Of a stretch of 23,023 bases of DNA, positions 1 to 7,570 are shown in pieces. The DNA is taken from positions 1 through 23,023 of the forward strand of contig JAKTTS010000237.1 in the NCBI GenBank assembly GCA_030560485.1. Reading direction: 5' to 3'. A program made the position numbers and the translations under genes. This DNA is from Ascoidea tarda (nom. inval.) (taxonomy: Eukaryota > Ascomycota > Saccharomycetes > Ascoideales > Ascoideaceae). Below the pieces are notes generated by a model, which saw only the letters and a program-made list of their open reading frames with translations, was not told the DNA's origin and ran no database searches. The first letter of the stretch is position 1, and each line of letters opens with the position of its first letter.

Positions 1-986
1 GTTTATATATGATTAAAAACCAAATAAGAGCATACTGGAAGACATATTGATGGATAGTCTCTTAGTCAATAAAGCAATACTCTGACTGATATCCTATATT
101 GTGCATTCAATGAACTCGATGGGGCAATATGGTCCTGATTTGACTTTGTTTGATAAATTATCTATGAATATGAAATGGATGATTTTTTGTGATTATCGTG
201 TTGTAAGGTAATAGTCAAGGATCTTCAAAAATAGGCTGGGTTATCTGATATGATTCCATTATTATCATATTTCTTACAGCATTACACCATCCAGTTGAAT
301 GTTAGTGCTGATTCAGCTCAAAACACCATCATTCCAATACACTAACACTTAATTCTTTCTTACTATTTATTGCGACTACCACTCTATAGCAGTCGCCATC
401 CTGAGAATACTAATTCAGCAGCTTTTCCAATTCCCAGCGTACTGTGATACAGACACTTGATCAAAAAAAAAGATCAACATAAACCAATTCTGCAGAGAGA
501 TTGCATTTTACATGCTCTCAGAAATTTTTCAGAAGCCCAACTGTGAATTTCTTTTTGTAACGAAATAATAAATAAGATAATATCAGCAAAGTAATAGTTG
601 TGATTATTCCAACGAATGTCAATGGAATCAACTGATTATCAATGTTGCTCTTAATGTTTTTGTCATTACTTCTATCATGAGAAATAAACTATAAAAATAA
701 GACAATCTCCTAATTTCTCAGTTAGAATTCCTCGCATCCTGTTGGAAATTTTTTTTTTAATCTTTATGATTATTTTGAACAATTGATATCAATCAAGCCT
801 GTGTTTTAACGTGGAAATTATCCCACCAATTGAAAGAATTGAAAGTTTGCTCAGGGGAGAGAATCGTCCCGTCCCACTGGCGACAAGTCTCTCGATCGAT
901 TATTAGTAATGAAATGAGATTTCTTTCACAGTTCTCACCTTCGCTGTTATCCTTTTCAATCATCCAAGTATTTGCAATTGGAAAAT
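1..986. other. Gene-free left edge and CFD1 upstream region
   Basis: No open frame of useful length on either strand and no tRNA B-box (GGTTCRA) was found. The stretch is AT-rich with a slightly more GC-rich patch near 850-900. A pyrimidine-rich tract ending in CACAG lies near 920-935, which resembles a 3' splice site, but no convincing 5' site and branch point pair with it. The likely role is the promoter and 5' leader of the CFD1 gene plus the end of a neighbouring intergenic region. Confidence 0.5.
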
Positions 987-1898
987 ATGAACAAAGAACC
1001 TCCTAGATCGCTAAATAAAGTAAAACATATTATTCTAGTACTATCTGGCAAAGGTGGTGTTGGCAAGTCGTCTGTCACCACACAGCTTGCCTTGTCACTA
1101 ATACATAAAGGGCTTAAAGTGGGTGTTTTAGATATTGATTTGACTGGTCCCTCTATTCCCAGAATGTTTGGCATCGAAAAGAACCAAGTACACCAGTCTG
1201 TCAATGGATGGGTGCCCGCATATATTCCAAATACTGGGAATAGGCTCCTGGTTATGTCGATAGGTTTTTTAATCAAAGACAGAGGAAACAGTATCGTGTG
1301 GCGAGGGCCCAAAAAGACATCAATGATCAGACAGTTTTTGTCTAACGTTGTTTGGGGAGAATTGGATTATTTGATTATTGACACGCCTCCTGGAACTTCG
1401 GATGAGCATATATCGATTGCTGAAGAGTTAAAACTGGCTAAACCCGATGGTGCGATTTTGGTGACAACTCCCCAGCAGATTTCTATAAATGATGTGAAAA
1501 AGGAATTTAATTTTTGCGAAAAAGTTGGATTTAAAGTGCTAGGAGTAGTTGAAAACATGAGTGGATATGTTTGTCCACATTGCTCTGAATGTACTAATAT
1601 TTTTAGTTCTGGCGGCGGTAAATCTTTAGCTGAACAATACAAGATCAACTTTTTGGGATCATTACCAATTGATCCTTCATTCATTGAATTGATTGAAACA
1701 AACAACAAAAGTGAAGACCAAAATCAAGTTGATAATAATAGTGATAAAGACAAAATCATTGAGAAAATTAACAATTTAGATTTGAGAAATAAACAAGTGT
1801 CATTGATTGACAAATATGTAAATAATTCATTATATCCTCATTTTTCCACAATTGTTGATAATTTATTGAAACAAAATATACCACCTCGAACACTATGA
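987..1898 (+). CDS. CFD1: Cytosolic Fe-S cluster assembly ATPase Cfd1 (NUBP2 family)
   Basis: This is a Mrp/NBP35-family P-loop ATPase. In yeast, Cfd1 pairs with Nbp35 as the cytosolic scaffold on which 4Fe-4S clusters are built before transfer to apoproteins. The frame is open from a TTG at 972, but the first ATG is at 987, giving 303 residues. Seen: a deviant Walker [10 protein letters not shown] with its signature lysine at residue 22, then [28 protein letters not shown], and the cluster-binding CPHCSEC with cysteines at about 196, 199 and 202, followed by FSSGGG. It lacks the N-terminal four-Cys ferredoxin-like extension of Nbp35, which makes it Cfd1 and not Nbp35. An acidic Asn/Lys-rich insertion (about residues 234-265) precedes the C-terminal helix. 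It carries two CTG codons, one in the RLLVMS segment. The identification is strong; cytosolic location is known from the family. Confidence 0.95.
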   Translation: MNKEPPRSLNKVKHIILVLSGKGGVGKSSVTTQLALSLIHKGLKVGVLDIDLTGPSIPRMFGIEKNQVHQSVNGWVPAYIPNTGNRLLVMSIGFLIKDRGNSIVWRGPKKTSMIRQFLSNVVWGELDYLIIDTPPGTSDEHISIAEELKLAKPDGAILVTTPQQISINDVKKEFNFCEKVGFKVLGVVENMSGYVCPHCSECTNIFSSGGGKSLAEQYKINFLGSLPIDPSFIELIETNNKSEDQNQVDNNSDKDKIIEKINNLDLRNKQVSLIDKYVNNSLYPHFSTIVDNLLKQNIPPRTL

Positions 1899-1940
1899 TA
1901 GTAAAAGTTGGGTAAATAAATGAAAATTTATTTAACAACT
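1896..1940 (+). terminator. Triple stop and strong hairpin after CFD1
   Basis: The CFD1 frame ends in three consecutive stops (TGA TAG TAA, 1896-1904). Directly after lies an inverted repeat: AGTTG (1906-1910) pairs with CAACT (1936-1940), and TAAATAAAT (1913-1921) pairs with ATTTATTTA (1926-1934) around a GAAA loop, with a small GG/A internal bulge. It would be in the 3' UTR. A role in 3'-end formation or mRNA stability is inference only. Confidence 0.45.
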
Positions 1941-2389
1941 CATATCAATTAAATTTGATTCAGTCTTAATATATCTAATTGAGTTTGTAGTTTTTAATTG
2001 TTTTCAACCCACCACTTTATTGAAAAATTGAAATTAACGTTATTCATGTGTATCTAAATGCATATACATGCATAAAACGTGTACTAGTTTATTTACTAAC
2101 ATCAAAAGGCATTTTGAATTATTTAATTGACAATAAAACTCAGTAAAATTTGGTTAGTTTTCTTTTGACTAAAATATCAATTTATAATTATAATCAAAAT
2201 TAGGAACTGGATATTGTTGTTATTATCATTTAGGTTTTTTTCTTTCACTAAATTTATTTTTTTATACTAGTTCTAGCAATTTAATGCGTTGAGACCGCAG
2301 TTATGGATATCAAAGTTTAATTTTTCAATGCACATAAAATTTTTTTTTTTTTTTAATTTTCTCAAAACCCAAATTTAAAAACAAAAATT

Positions 2390-2431
2390 ATGAAAAGCGA
2401 ATGAATTGAGAAAAGAAAAACTATGAATTGA
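2390..2431 (+). promoter_or_regulatory. Three minimal upstream ORFs
   Basis: Three ATGs in the presumed leader open tiny frames: 2390-2404 (four codons then TGA), 2401-2409 (ATG AAT TGA) and 2423-2431 (ATG AAT TGA). All end before the main ATG at 2448. If the transcript begins upstream of them, they would be expected to lower or regulate translation. The transcription start is not known, so they may lie outside the mRNA. Confidence 0.35.
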
Positions 2432-2445
2432 ATTGAATTGAATTG
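2426..2445 (+). repeat. AATTG pentanucleotide repeat, four copies
   Basis: Four exact AATTG copies end two bases before the ATG at 2448. The third mini upstream ORF overlaps the repeat, so gain or loss of units would alter the leader spacing. Confidence 0.8.
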
Positions 2446-2447
2446 AA

Positions 2448-4043
2448 ATGAGGATTAAGCATGAGAAGAAATCAGAAACTATGAACGAAAATGTATTAAA
2501 ATTATTTAATGGGAATAGTAATAAAATTGAGGAAAACATCATAAATATAAGAAAATTAACAGGTGGGAAAATTAACATCAAGAGTCTATTGAATGACGAA
2601 AATATAACGAACGATTATAAGATAAACATTACAAGAGAGAAATTTGAAAAGACACGAGATCTGCTATTCAAAATAACCACATTGAATTCATCGCCTATAC
2701 CATGCACATCATTATCGAATTTTCAGACAATATCAACAGAAAAAATCGGATTTAATGGAAAAGTGATTGATAACTATATGCATAAGTATATGAAAAACGG
2801 CAGTACAAATAGTGGTAATAATCATAGTGATAATAATGATGATGATAGTGATAATGATAATAATAATAATAATAATAATAACAATAATAACAACAGCAAA
2901 GTGATTGATAATCGATTTATTAATGAAAATAATAAGAAATCGAATATTTGCAATTATTCAATCTATGATGAAAGTTTAATCCGATTTCAAACAACGTCTA
3001 AAAAAAATAGAGAAATTGAAGAAGCATTTCAAAAAATCAAACCCAAATATAGGATCCATAAAAAGAGATCGAAAGTTTTTCAAATGAAGATGAATAATCA
3101 GGCAAGAATTGATTTCTATTTAAACAATTTAGATTTGTTAATTGAAAAAACCAAGAATAAGAATGTGATTATTTTCAAGTCAAATTTAGAATTATACTTT
3201 GCGTTACAAGAGCAAAAACTGTCGTCATCAAAAAGAAAAACAAACAAATCATTCAACTTATCCAATTATGAGAACGAATATAAAAACGAGATTAATAATA
3301 ATAATAATAATAAAAGTGAGATTGAAAATTCAATACATCAAAGAATAGCGGATAATATGAAAATGACATCAGAAAACAATAAATTTTTGGAATTGTTGAA
3401 TCGATTCAAACAATCAATTGAAAATTTGAATATAACGTTACTTGAAAATTCAATTAGAAAGGAACAACGAAAGAGCAGTAGCATTGACATGAACTTGGAA
3501 CTCATTTACAACAACAAGGCACTTAAATTAAACAAAAATGAGGAAAAATTGGCAGTCTGCAAAGTGTACAATATCGATTACAGTTTTTTGTTCAATGTCA
3601 AGGCAAAAAAGGACAACCAGTTGGAATTAGCAGACGAGTTGGACATTTACCACGACTATTCAGACTTGCAAATGGTGAACGAGGAGGCCATTGCCGAGTT
3701 TGATGAGCAAGGAAACATGTTCACTGGCGCCAGCGACGACGAGAGCAGCGAGTGGGAAAGCAGCAAAAACATGAACTATGGTGCAGTGTGTGGGTTCTGG
3801 GGTGATCTGGACACAGAAACAGCAGAAACACCACCAACAGCAAAAACACACCAAAGAGAAGAAGCAGGGACAGCAGAAGAAGTAGAAACAAAAGAAGCAC
3901 CCACAACGCTGGTTGAGCAGCGATTCCTGTCAGAGCAGGAACATGTGCAGGGCATGCACACCAGTTATGTGGGTCTACTCCATAGCTGCGGATCGCTTTC
4001 CCAAACAAGCCATTTCAACAATCGAGGCTCAACAAAATTTTAG
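2448..4043 (+). CDS. Unrecognised Asn-rich protein with acidic C-terminal region
   Basis: A 531-codon frame from ATG 2448; a second in-frame ATG lies 11 codons on and cannot be excluded. I do not recognise the family. Seen: a charged N-terminal part, an Asn/Asp low-complexity block (about residues 120-150, codons AAT/AAC), a basic stretch (KIKPKYRIHKKRSK) near 195-210, a second short Asn run near 285, helical charged segments, then an acidic DELDIYHDYSDLQ...DDESSEWE segment near 395-440. The tyrosine/acid-rich segment is faintly like the C-terminal region of Iwr1 (RNA polymerase II nuclear import), but the rest does not clearly match, so this is only a possibility. No signal peptide or membrane segment. 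Base use is odd: the first two-thirds are AT-rich, while from about 3480 the codons become clearly more GC-rich. Five CTG codons were noted, more than in all the conserved enzymes together. The last ~70 residues are Thr/Glu/Ala low complexity. Confidence 0.65.
   Translation: MRIKHEKKSETMNENVLKLFNGNSNKIEENIINIRKLTGGKINIKSLLNDENITNDYKINITREKFEKTRDLLFKITTLNSSPIPCTSLSNFQTISTEKIGFNGKVIDNYMHKYMKNGSTNSGNNHSDNNDDDSDNDNNNNNNNNNNNNSKVIDNRFINENNKKSNICNYSIYDESLIRFQTTSKKNREIEEAFQKIKPKYRIHKKRSKVFQMKMNNQARIDFYLNNLDLLIEKTKNKNVIIFKSNLELYFALQEQKLSSSKRKTNKSFNLSNYENEYKNEINNNNNNKSEIENSIHQRIADNMKMTSENNKFLELLNRFKQSIENLNITLLENSIRKEQRKSSSIDMNLELIYNNKALKLNKNEEKLAVCKVYNIDYSFLFNVKAKKDNQLELADELDIYHDYSDLQMVNEEAIAEFDEQGNMFTGASDDESSEWESSKNMNYGAVCGFWGDLDTETAETPPTAKTHQREEAGTAEEVETKEAPTTLVEQRFLSEQEHVQGMHTSYVGLLHSCGSLSQTSHFNNRGSTKF
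2850..2895 (+). repeat. AAT/AAC triplet run (poly-Asn)
   Basis: A run of AAT and AAC codons inside the unrecognised gene, preceded by mixed Asn/Asp/Ser codons. It encodes roughly 13 consecutive asparagines and is likely length-polymorphic. Confidence 0.8.
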
Positions 4044-4238
4044 CTTTGCTGAATAAGCTTTGGTGATTTGTTCGTGTGATTGTGCAAATAAGACAAACCC
4101 ATTTCAGCATCCAGCACTTTAGATTTCTTTCTCATCTTGTGTTTCATAGATTTGTCTTTTCATTTCTTCTTTTTTTTCCCCCTTTTTTTGTCTTTCGATT
4201 GTACATTTTATAAGCTCATTTCTATCCAGTGTTGGTCA
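4044..4238. promoter_or_regulatory. SCT1-type gene promoter and leader
   Basis: 195 bp between tandem genes. It contains a long T-rich pyrimidine tract (about 4155-4195), common in yeast promoters and leaders. The SCT1 frame stays open upstream of its first ATG as far as a TTG at 4137, but this segment is Phe-rich low complexity and is probably untranslated. Confidence 0.45.
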
Positions 4239-6527
4239 ATGTCGTCTGAATCCCACACAACCCCAGATTCTAATTCACCTAAATCTGGTTCAAATTCAAA
4301 TTTAAACCCGCAAAATCCAAATATCAATGCAAATAAAACTGCTAATGGGGATATCAAAAAAAATAAAAAACAAGTAATTTACAAAGAACCGACTTTTTTT
4401 CAGCTTCTTTGGTACGATTTTATTTTGTGGTTATTATCACGTATCTTTGATTGTTTTTTCAGAGAGATTCGTCCAAGAGGTGCTTTTAGAGTTCCCAAGA
4501 CTGGCCCATTAATCTTTGTTGCTGCTCCTCATGCTAACCAGTTTATTGATCCGGTCATCTTGATGAACCAGGTCAAACAACAATGTGGTCGAAGAATTAG
4601 TTTTTTGATTGCTGCAAACTCCTTGAAAAGACTCGTCATTGGGTTTTTAGCTAAATCTGCCCTATCGATTGGTGTGAATAGGCCCCAAGATAACTTGAAA
4701 TTTGTTAATGGCAAAATTTTTGTGAAAGATTTAGATAATAATCCTACAATAATCACTGGAGTTGACACAGCCTTTACAAAAGATTGCACTGTCAAGGGAT
4801 TAATAGCACTACCGAGTTCTTTAGGCACTGCAGTTATTCAAGAGATTGTATCGGATACCGAGTTAATAATTAAAAAGCCATTTGACTTACGAAAAAACTC
4901 AAACAAAATTAGAAATCTATTGACAACCGGCACAACCTTTAAAATCGCTAAGAAGGTTGATCAGAATGTTGTTTATAAAAAAGTATTTAATCATCTATCT
5001 CACAATCATTGCATTGGAATCTTTCCTGAAGGTGGATCGCATGATAGAACAACGTTATTACCACTAAAAGCCGGAGTGGCAATTATGGCATTGGGTGCGA
5101 TGGCAAATGATGCTAATTGCAATGTTAAAATCATTCCATGTGGAATGAACTATTTCCATCCACATAAATACAGATCAAGAGCAGTTATCGAATTTGGCCA
5201 TCCAATTGATATACCAAGGGAGTTGGTTGAAAAATATTCAAATTCCGAAACCCATAACGATTCCATCACTGAATTATTAAAGATTGTATCTGATGGTTTG
5301 AAATCTGTTACGGTTGAATGTCCGGATTTTGAGACATTGATGGTTGTTCAAACAGTTCGAAGATTGTACTCGAATAATTTTGCAAACAAATTGCCCTTGC
5401 CATTGATTATTGAATTGAATCGGAGATTGGTTAAGGGATACGATCATTTCAAGAAATTAAAACAAGTTGAGATATTGAAAGAAAAGATCTTGGAATACAA
5501 CAAGCAATTGAATCATTTACACATTCCAGACCATTTGGTTGAAGACGCTAAAATCGATATTCCAAGAAACATGTGTTTATTGATATACAGGTCGATTAAG
5601 TTACTGTTATTGGCTATATTGGCATTACCTGGAACCATTTTATTCTCACCAATTTTCATTGCTACTAAAAAGATATCAAAGAAAAAAGCAGCAGAAGCAT
5701 TGGCTAATTCAACAGTTAAAATCAAGGCCAATGACGTTATAGCCACGTGGAAAATATTGATTTCTATGGTTTTCGCGCCTTTGTTGTATACATTTTACGC
5801 AACGATTTCAGCGTGGTATTGTTACGAATACCATTTAGATTATTTTCGAAAATGGGGATTAACGTTGGTGTTTATCGGTATTTATTTATTATCGTGCTTG
5901 GTTACATACGCAGCGTTATATGTTGGAGATCAGGGAATGGATTTGTTTAAGAGTTTGAGACCATTATATTTGTCGGTGATTGATCCAATTGAGTTGAACA
6001 ATTTGAAGTTGTATCGAAAGGAGTTGTCGATTGAGATTACTGATTTTATTAATGAGTTTGGGCCCGAGTTGTATCCCGATTTTAATTTATTGAAACAGAG
6101 AGATAAGTATTTAGACAAGGAGAATAAAGCCAGGAAAGGGAGTGATAAGAATAAGATAATGGATTCAGATGATGAAGAGGAAGAATTGAAGACAATGGCG
6201 TTGCGAAGAAGAAGAGTTGCTAAAAAAACAAGAGGAGTGAGAAAAGAGAGATCGGGATCTGTTTCATCAAGCACCGATATTGAAGGGGAATTTAGTATGA
6301 CTGAGGAATCATCGACCGAGGGATTGTCAAGGTTAAATTCTGAAAGTTCTTTGTCTGAGTTGGCCATATCGATAGAAAACGGTGGTTTTGAAAGGGTTGG
6401 TAATAGTAATGAGAATAAGAATAGCGAAAAAGATATGCAAAAAAAGAATCTCTTTTCAAAGATAAGCAATAAGATGTTTGAAAATAATAGCAAAAATGAA
6501 AAGGACTACTATGATGAGGCGTATTAA
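4239..6527 (+). CDS. SCT1: Glycerol-3-phosphate/dihydroxyacetone-phosphate acyltransferase (Sct1/Gpt2 type)
   Basis: This is the first enzyme of glycerolipid synthesis, an ER membrane protein that acylates glycerol-3-phosphate at sn-1. I take the first ATG at 4239 (762 residues, close to the ~745-760 of yeast Sct1 and Gpt2). Seen: acyltransferase block I as HANQFID (residues ~98-103, the catalytic H-x4-D), GVNRPQD (block II), FPEGGSHDR at ~262 (block III, phosphate binding), and CGMNYFHPH followed by AVIEFG (block IV). A long insertion between blocks II and III is typical of the family. Hydrophobic segments are at about 452-475, 504-530 and 539-563, plus an aromatic amphipathic stretch near 53-80. 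The C-terminal ~110 residues are acidic then basic and Ser-rich, resembling the phosphorylated tail of the yeast enzymes. One CTG codon lies in the first membrane segment. The sequence alone does not separate SCT1 from GPT2; the symbol denotes the pair. Confidence 0.93.
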   Translation: MSSESHTTPDSNSPKSGSNSNLNPQNPNINANKTANGDIKKNKKQVIYKEPTFFQLLWYDFILWLLSRIFDCFFREIRPRGAFRVPKTGPLIFVAAPHANQFIDPVILMNQVKQQCGRRISFLIAANSLKRLVIGFLAKSALSIGVNRPQDNLKFVNGKIFVKDLDNNPTIITGVDTAFTKDCTVKGLIALPSSLGTAVIQEIVSDTELIIKKPFDLRKNSNKIRNLLTTGTTFKIAKKVDQNVVYKKVFNHLSHNHCIGIFPEGGSHDRTTLLPLKAGVAIMALGAMANDANCNVKIIPCGMNYFHPHKYRSRAVIEFGHPIDIPRELVEKYSNSETHNDSITELLKIVSDGLKSVTVECPDFETLMVVQTVRRLYSNNFANKLPLPLIIELNRRLVKGYDHFKKLKQVEILKEKILEYNKQLNHLHIPDHLVEDAKIDIPRNMCLLIYRSIKLLLLAILALPGTILFSPIFIATKKISKKKAAEALANSTVKIKANDVIATWKILISMVFAPLLYTFYATISAWYCYEYHLDYFRKWGLTLVFIGIYLLSCLVTYAALYVGDQGMDLFKSLRPLYLSVIDPIELNNLKLYRKELSIEITDFINEFGPELYPDFNLLKQRDKYLDKENKARKGSDKNKIMDSDDEEEELKTMALRRRRVAKKTRGVRKERSGSVSSSTDIEGEFSMTEESSTEGLSRLNSESSLSELAISIENGGFERVGNSNENKNSEKDMQKKNLFSKISNKMFENNSKNEKDYYDEAY

Positions 6528-6692
6528 TTAGCTACCAGTAGTCCATTTTAGTGAGCAGGATAGTAATTGATAAATGGTTTGTGTAGATATATATTTTGAT
6601 ATGATAATTTTTTTTTAATAAAATAGTTTAGTATAATATCATGGTTACGATTTTTCATTTGTTTTGATTTGATTTGATTTAATTTTGCTTAT
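6528..6692. other. Convergent intergenic region, SCT1/DER1 3' ends
   Basis: 165 bp between two converging genes, AT-rich, with an A/T-rich block (about 6607-6625) and a GATTT repeat (about 6664-6680). It probably holds the 3' ends of both transcripts. No gene. Confidence 0.5.
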
Positions 6693-7331
6693 TTAGTGAT
6701 TTAATCTATTTTGGACCCACACCCATTTCCAAGGAGGATTAAAAGGATAATAACCATGAATTTTGGGGAAAATGTCTTGAAAGTAAAAGTATATATGGCC
6801 AATGATAATATCGACAAGAGTACCTCTCAAAGGCAACTGTCTTAGAAGATGGTTAAAAATGGCGTAAAAAAAGGGCAAGTAGGCAGCACTGAATTCAATA
6901 AGCCCGAAAAGCTGCAATCTGACATTGGGGTTTCTTCTTGACCAGATATAGATGATGGCTTCCTGCAATTTGGGGCCTAGCGTTGACAAGGGATAGATAA
7001 AGGACGAGTAGATGATAAGTAGCACCGAGTTTATGAAGAGTATCCACAAATAGTCTCTGGACCGGGAGATGTTTTCCTCTAGCGACCTGGAGTACCTGAC
7101 CATGAAGAAAAGAACAAAGAACAAGTCGAAGTTCAATTTGCCAAAGTAGAAGAAGGTGGTGATGAGACGCCAGTACTGGCTGTTTCTGAAGACTGAGTCG
7201 AAGGAGTAGAGCAAGTCCAAGCTGGAGAGAAAACCATACTTCTCCAATGCTGCAAGAGCAACAACACCAATGGACCAGTATCTGGTGATGGGGGGCACCT
7301 CGGTGATAAGTTCGAAGGGAATGCGTTCCAT
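6693..7331 (-). CDS. DER1: Derlin, ER-associated degradation membrane protein Der1
   Basis: A rhomboid-like pseudoprotease of the ER membrane. Yeast Der1 works with the Hrd1 ubiquitin ligase to move misfolded lumenal proteins out of the ER. From the ATG at 7331 the protein has 212 residues, matching yeast Der1 (~211). Seen: the derlin N-terminus ELITEVPPITRYW, the YWRLITTFFYFG segment with its conserved Trp-Arg, several hydrophobic spans, and the diagnostic GHIYFYFQDIFPKIHG near the C-terminus, followed by P-W. The frame continues upstream through two more in-frame ATGs (7394 and 7478), adding up to 49 residues. I reject these as the main start: six CTG codons occur in that extension and none in the 212-residue core, and derlins begin near this point. 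It is divergent from BTS1 with 239 bp between starts. Confidence 0.93.
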   Translation of the reverse strand: MERIPFELITEVPPITRYWSIGVVALAALEKYGFLSSLDLLYSFDSVFRNSQYWRLITTFFYFGKLNFDLFFVLFFMVRYSRSLEENISRSRDYLWILFINSVLLIIYSSFIYPLSTLGPKLQEAIIYIWSRRNPNVRLQLFGLIEFSAAYLPFFYAIFNHLLRQLPLRGTLVDIIIGHIYFYFQDIFPKIHGYYPFNPPWKWVWVQNRLNH

Positions 7332-7570
7332 GGTAAGCGGCAGAAGAAGCAGAAGAAGCACAGGAAGCGGAAGCAGAAGAGAAGAAGTGGACATCGGAGC
7401 ACGTGATCTCAGAGGCCAACGCGGCGATAAGCTCTGTTGGCGTTTAATTCTGATCTTTATCAGCTTCACCAACAGCATCTACTTCTTCAGCATCTACTTC
7501 TTCACAATCTACTTCTTCACAATCTACTTCTTCACAATCAGCATCTTTACCATATACTTCTCATTCTGCC
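7332..7570. promoter_or_regulatory. Shared divergent promoter of DER1 and BTS1
   Basis: 239 bp separate the two ATGs. The region includes a CACGTG E-box at 7400-7405, 69 bp from the DER1 start, and a 15-bp tandem repeat toward BTS1. No clear TATA box was noted near either start. The ACGT core could serve an E-box factor or a UPR-type bZIP (DER1 is a UPR target in S. cerevisiae); which one is not shown by the sequence. Confidence 0.5.
7478..7537 (+). repeat. 15-bp tandem repeat, four copies
   Basis: Four head-to-tail units of TCTACTTCTTCACAA; the first differs at its end (CAGCA). In the BTS1 frame this reads as STSSQ repeats without a stop, although no ATG precedes it. It lies 33 bp before the BTS1 start. 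Confidence 0.85.

Larger units (their letters stand above)
1899..2447. other. Intergenic region CFD1 to next gene
   Basis: 549 bp between tandem genes. It holds the post-CFD1 hairpin, a short inverted repeat ATGCAT-ATAC-ATGCAT (2058-2073), a T-run of about 15 near 2340, three mini upstream ORFs and a pentanucleotide repeat next to the next start. No gene was seen. Confidence 0.5.

Noticed and set aside
300-435. Possible intron end (CACTAAC / TACTAAT followed by CAG) in the left edge
   Set aside because: Branch-point-like and 3'-site-like strings are present, but no matching 5' splice site or flanking coding sequence was found.
972-986. Upstream TTG start for CFD1
   Set aside because: The frame is open to 972, but the first ATG is at 987 and the homologous region starts shortly after; the extra five codons are more likely leader.
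3660-4008. Minus-strand hydrophobic frames antisense to the 3' end of the unrecognised gene
   Set aside because: They mirror the Glu/Thr/Ala-rich plus-strand coding sequence; Leu/Val-rich antisense of GAA/ACA codons is an expected shadow.
4137-4238. Phe-rich N-terminal extension of the SCT1-type protein
   Set aside because: It begins at a TTG and is encoded by a T-rich tract; the ATG at 4239 gives the usual family length.
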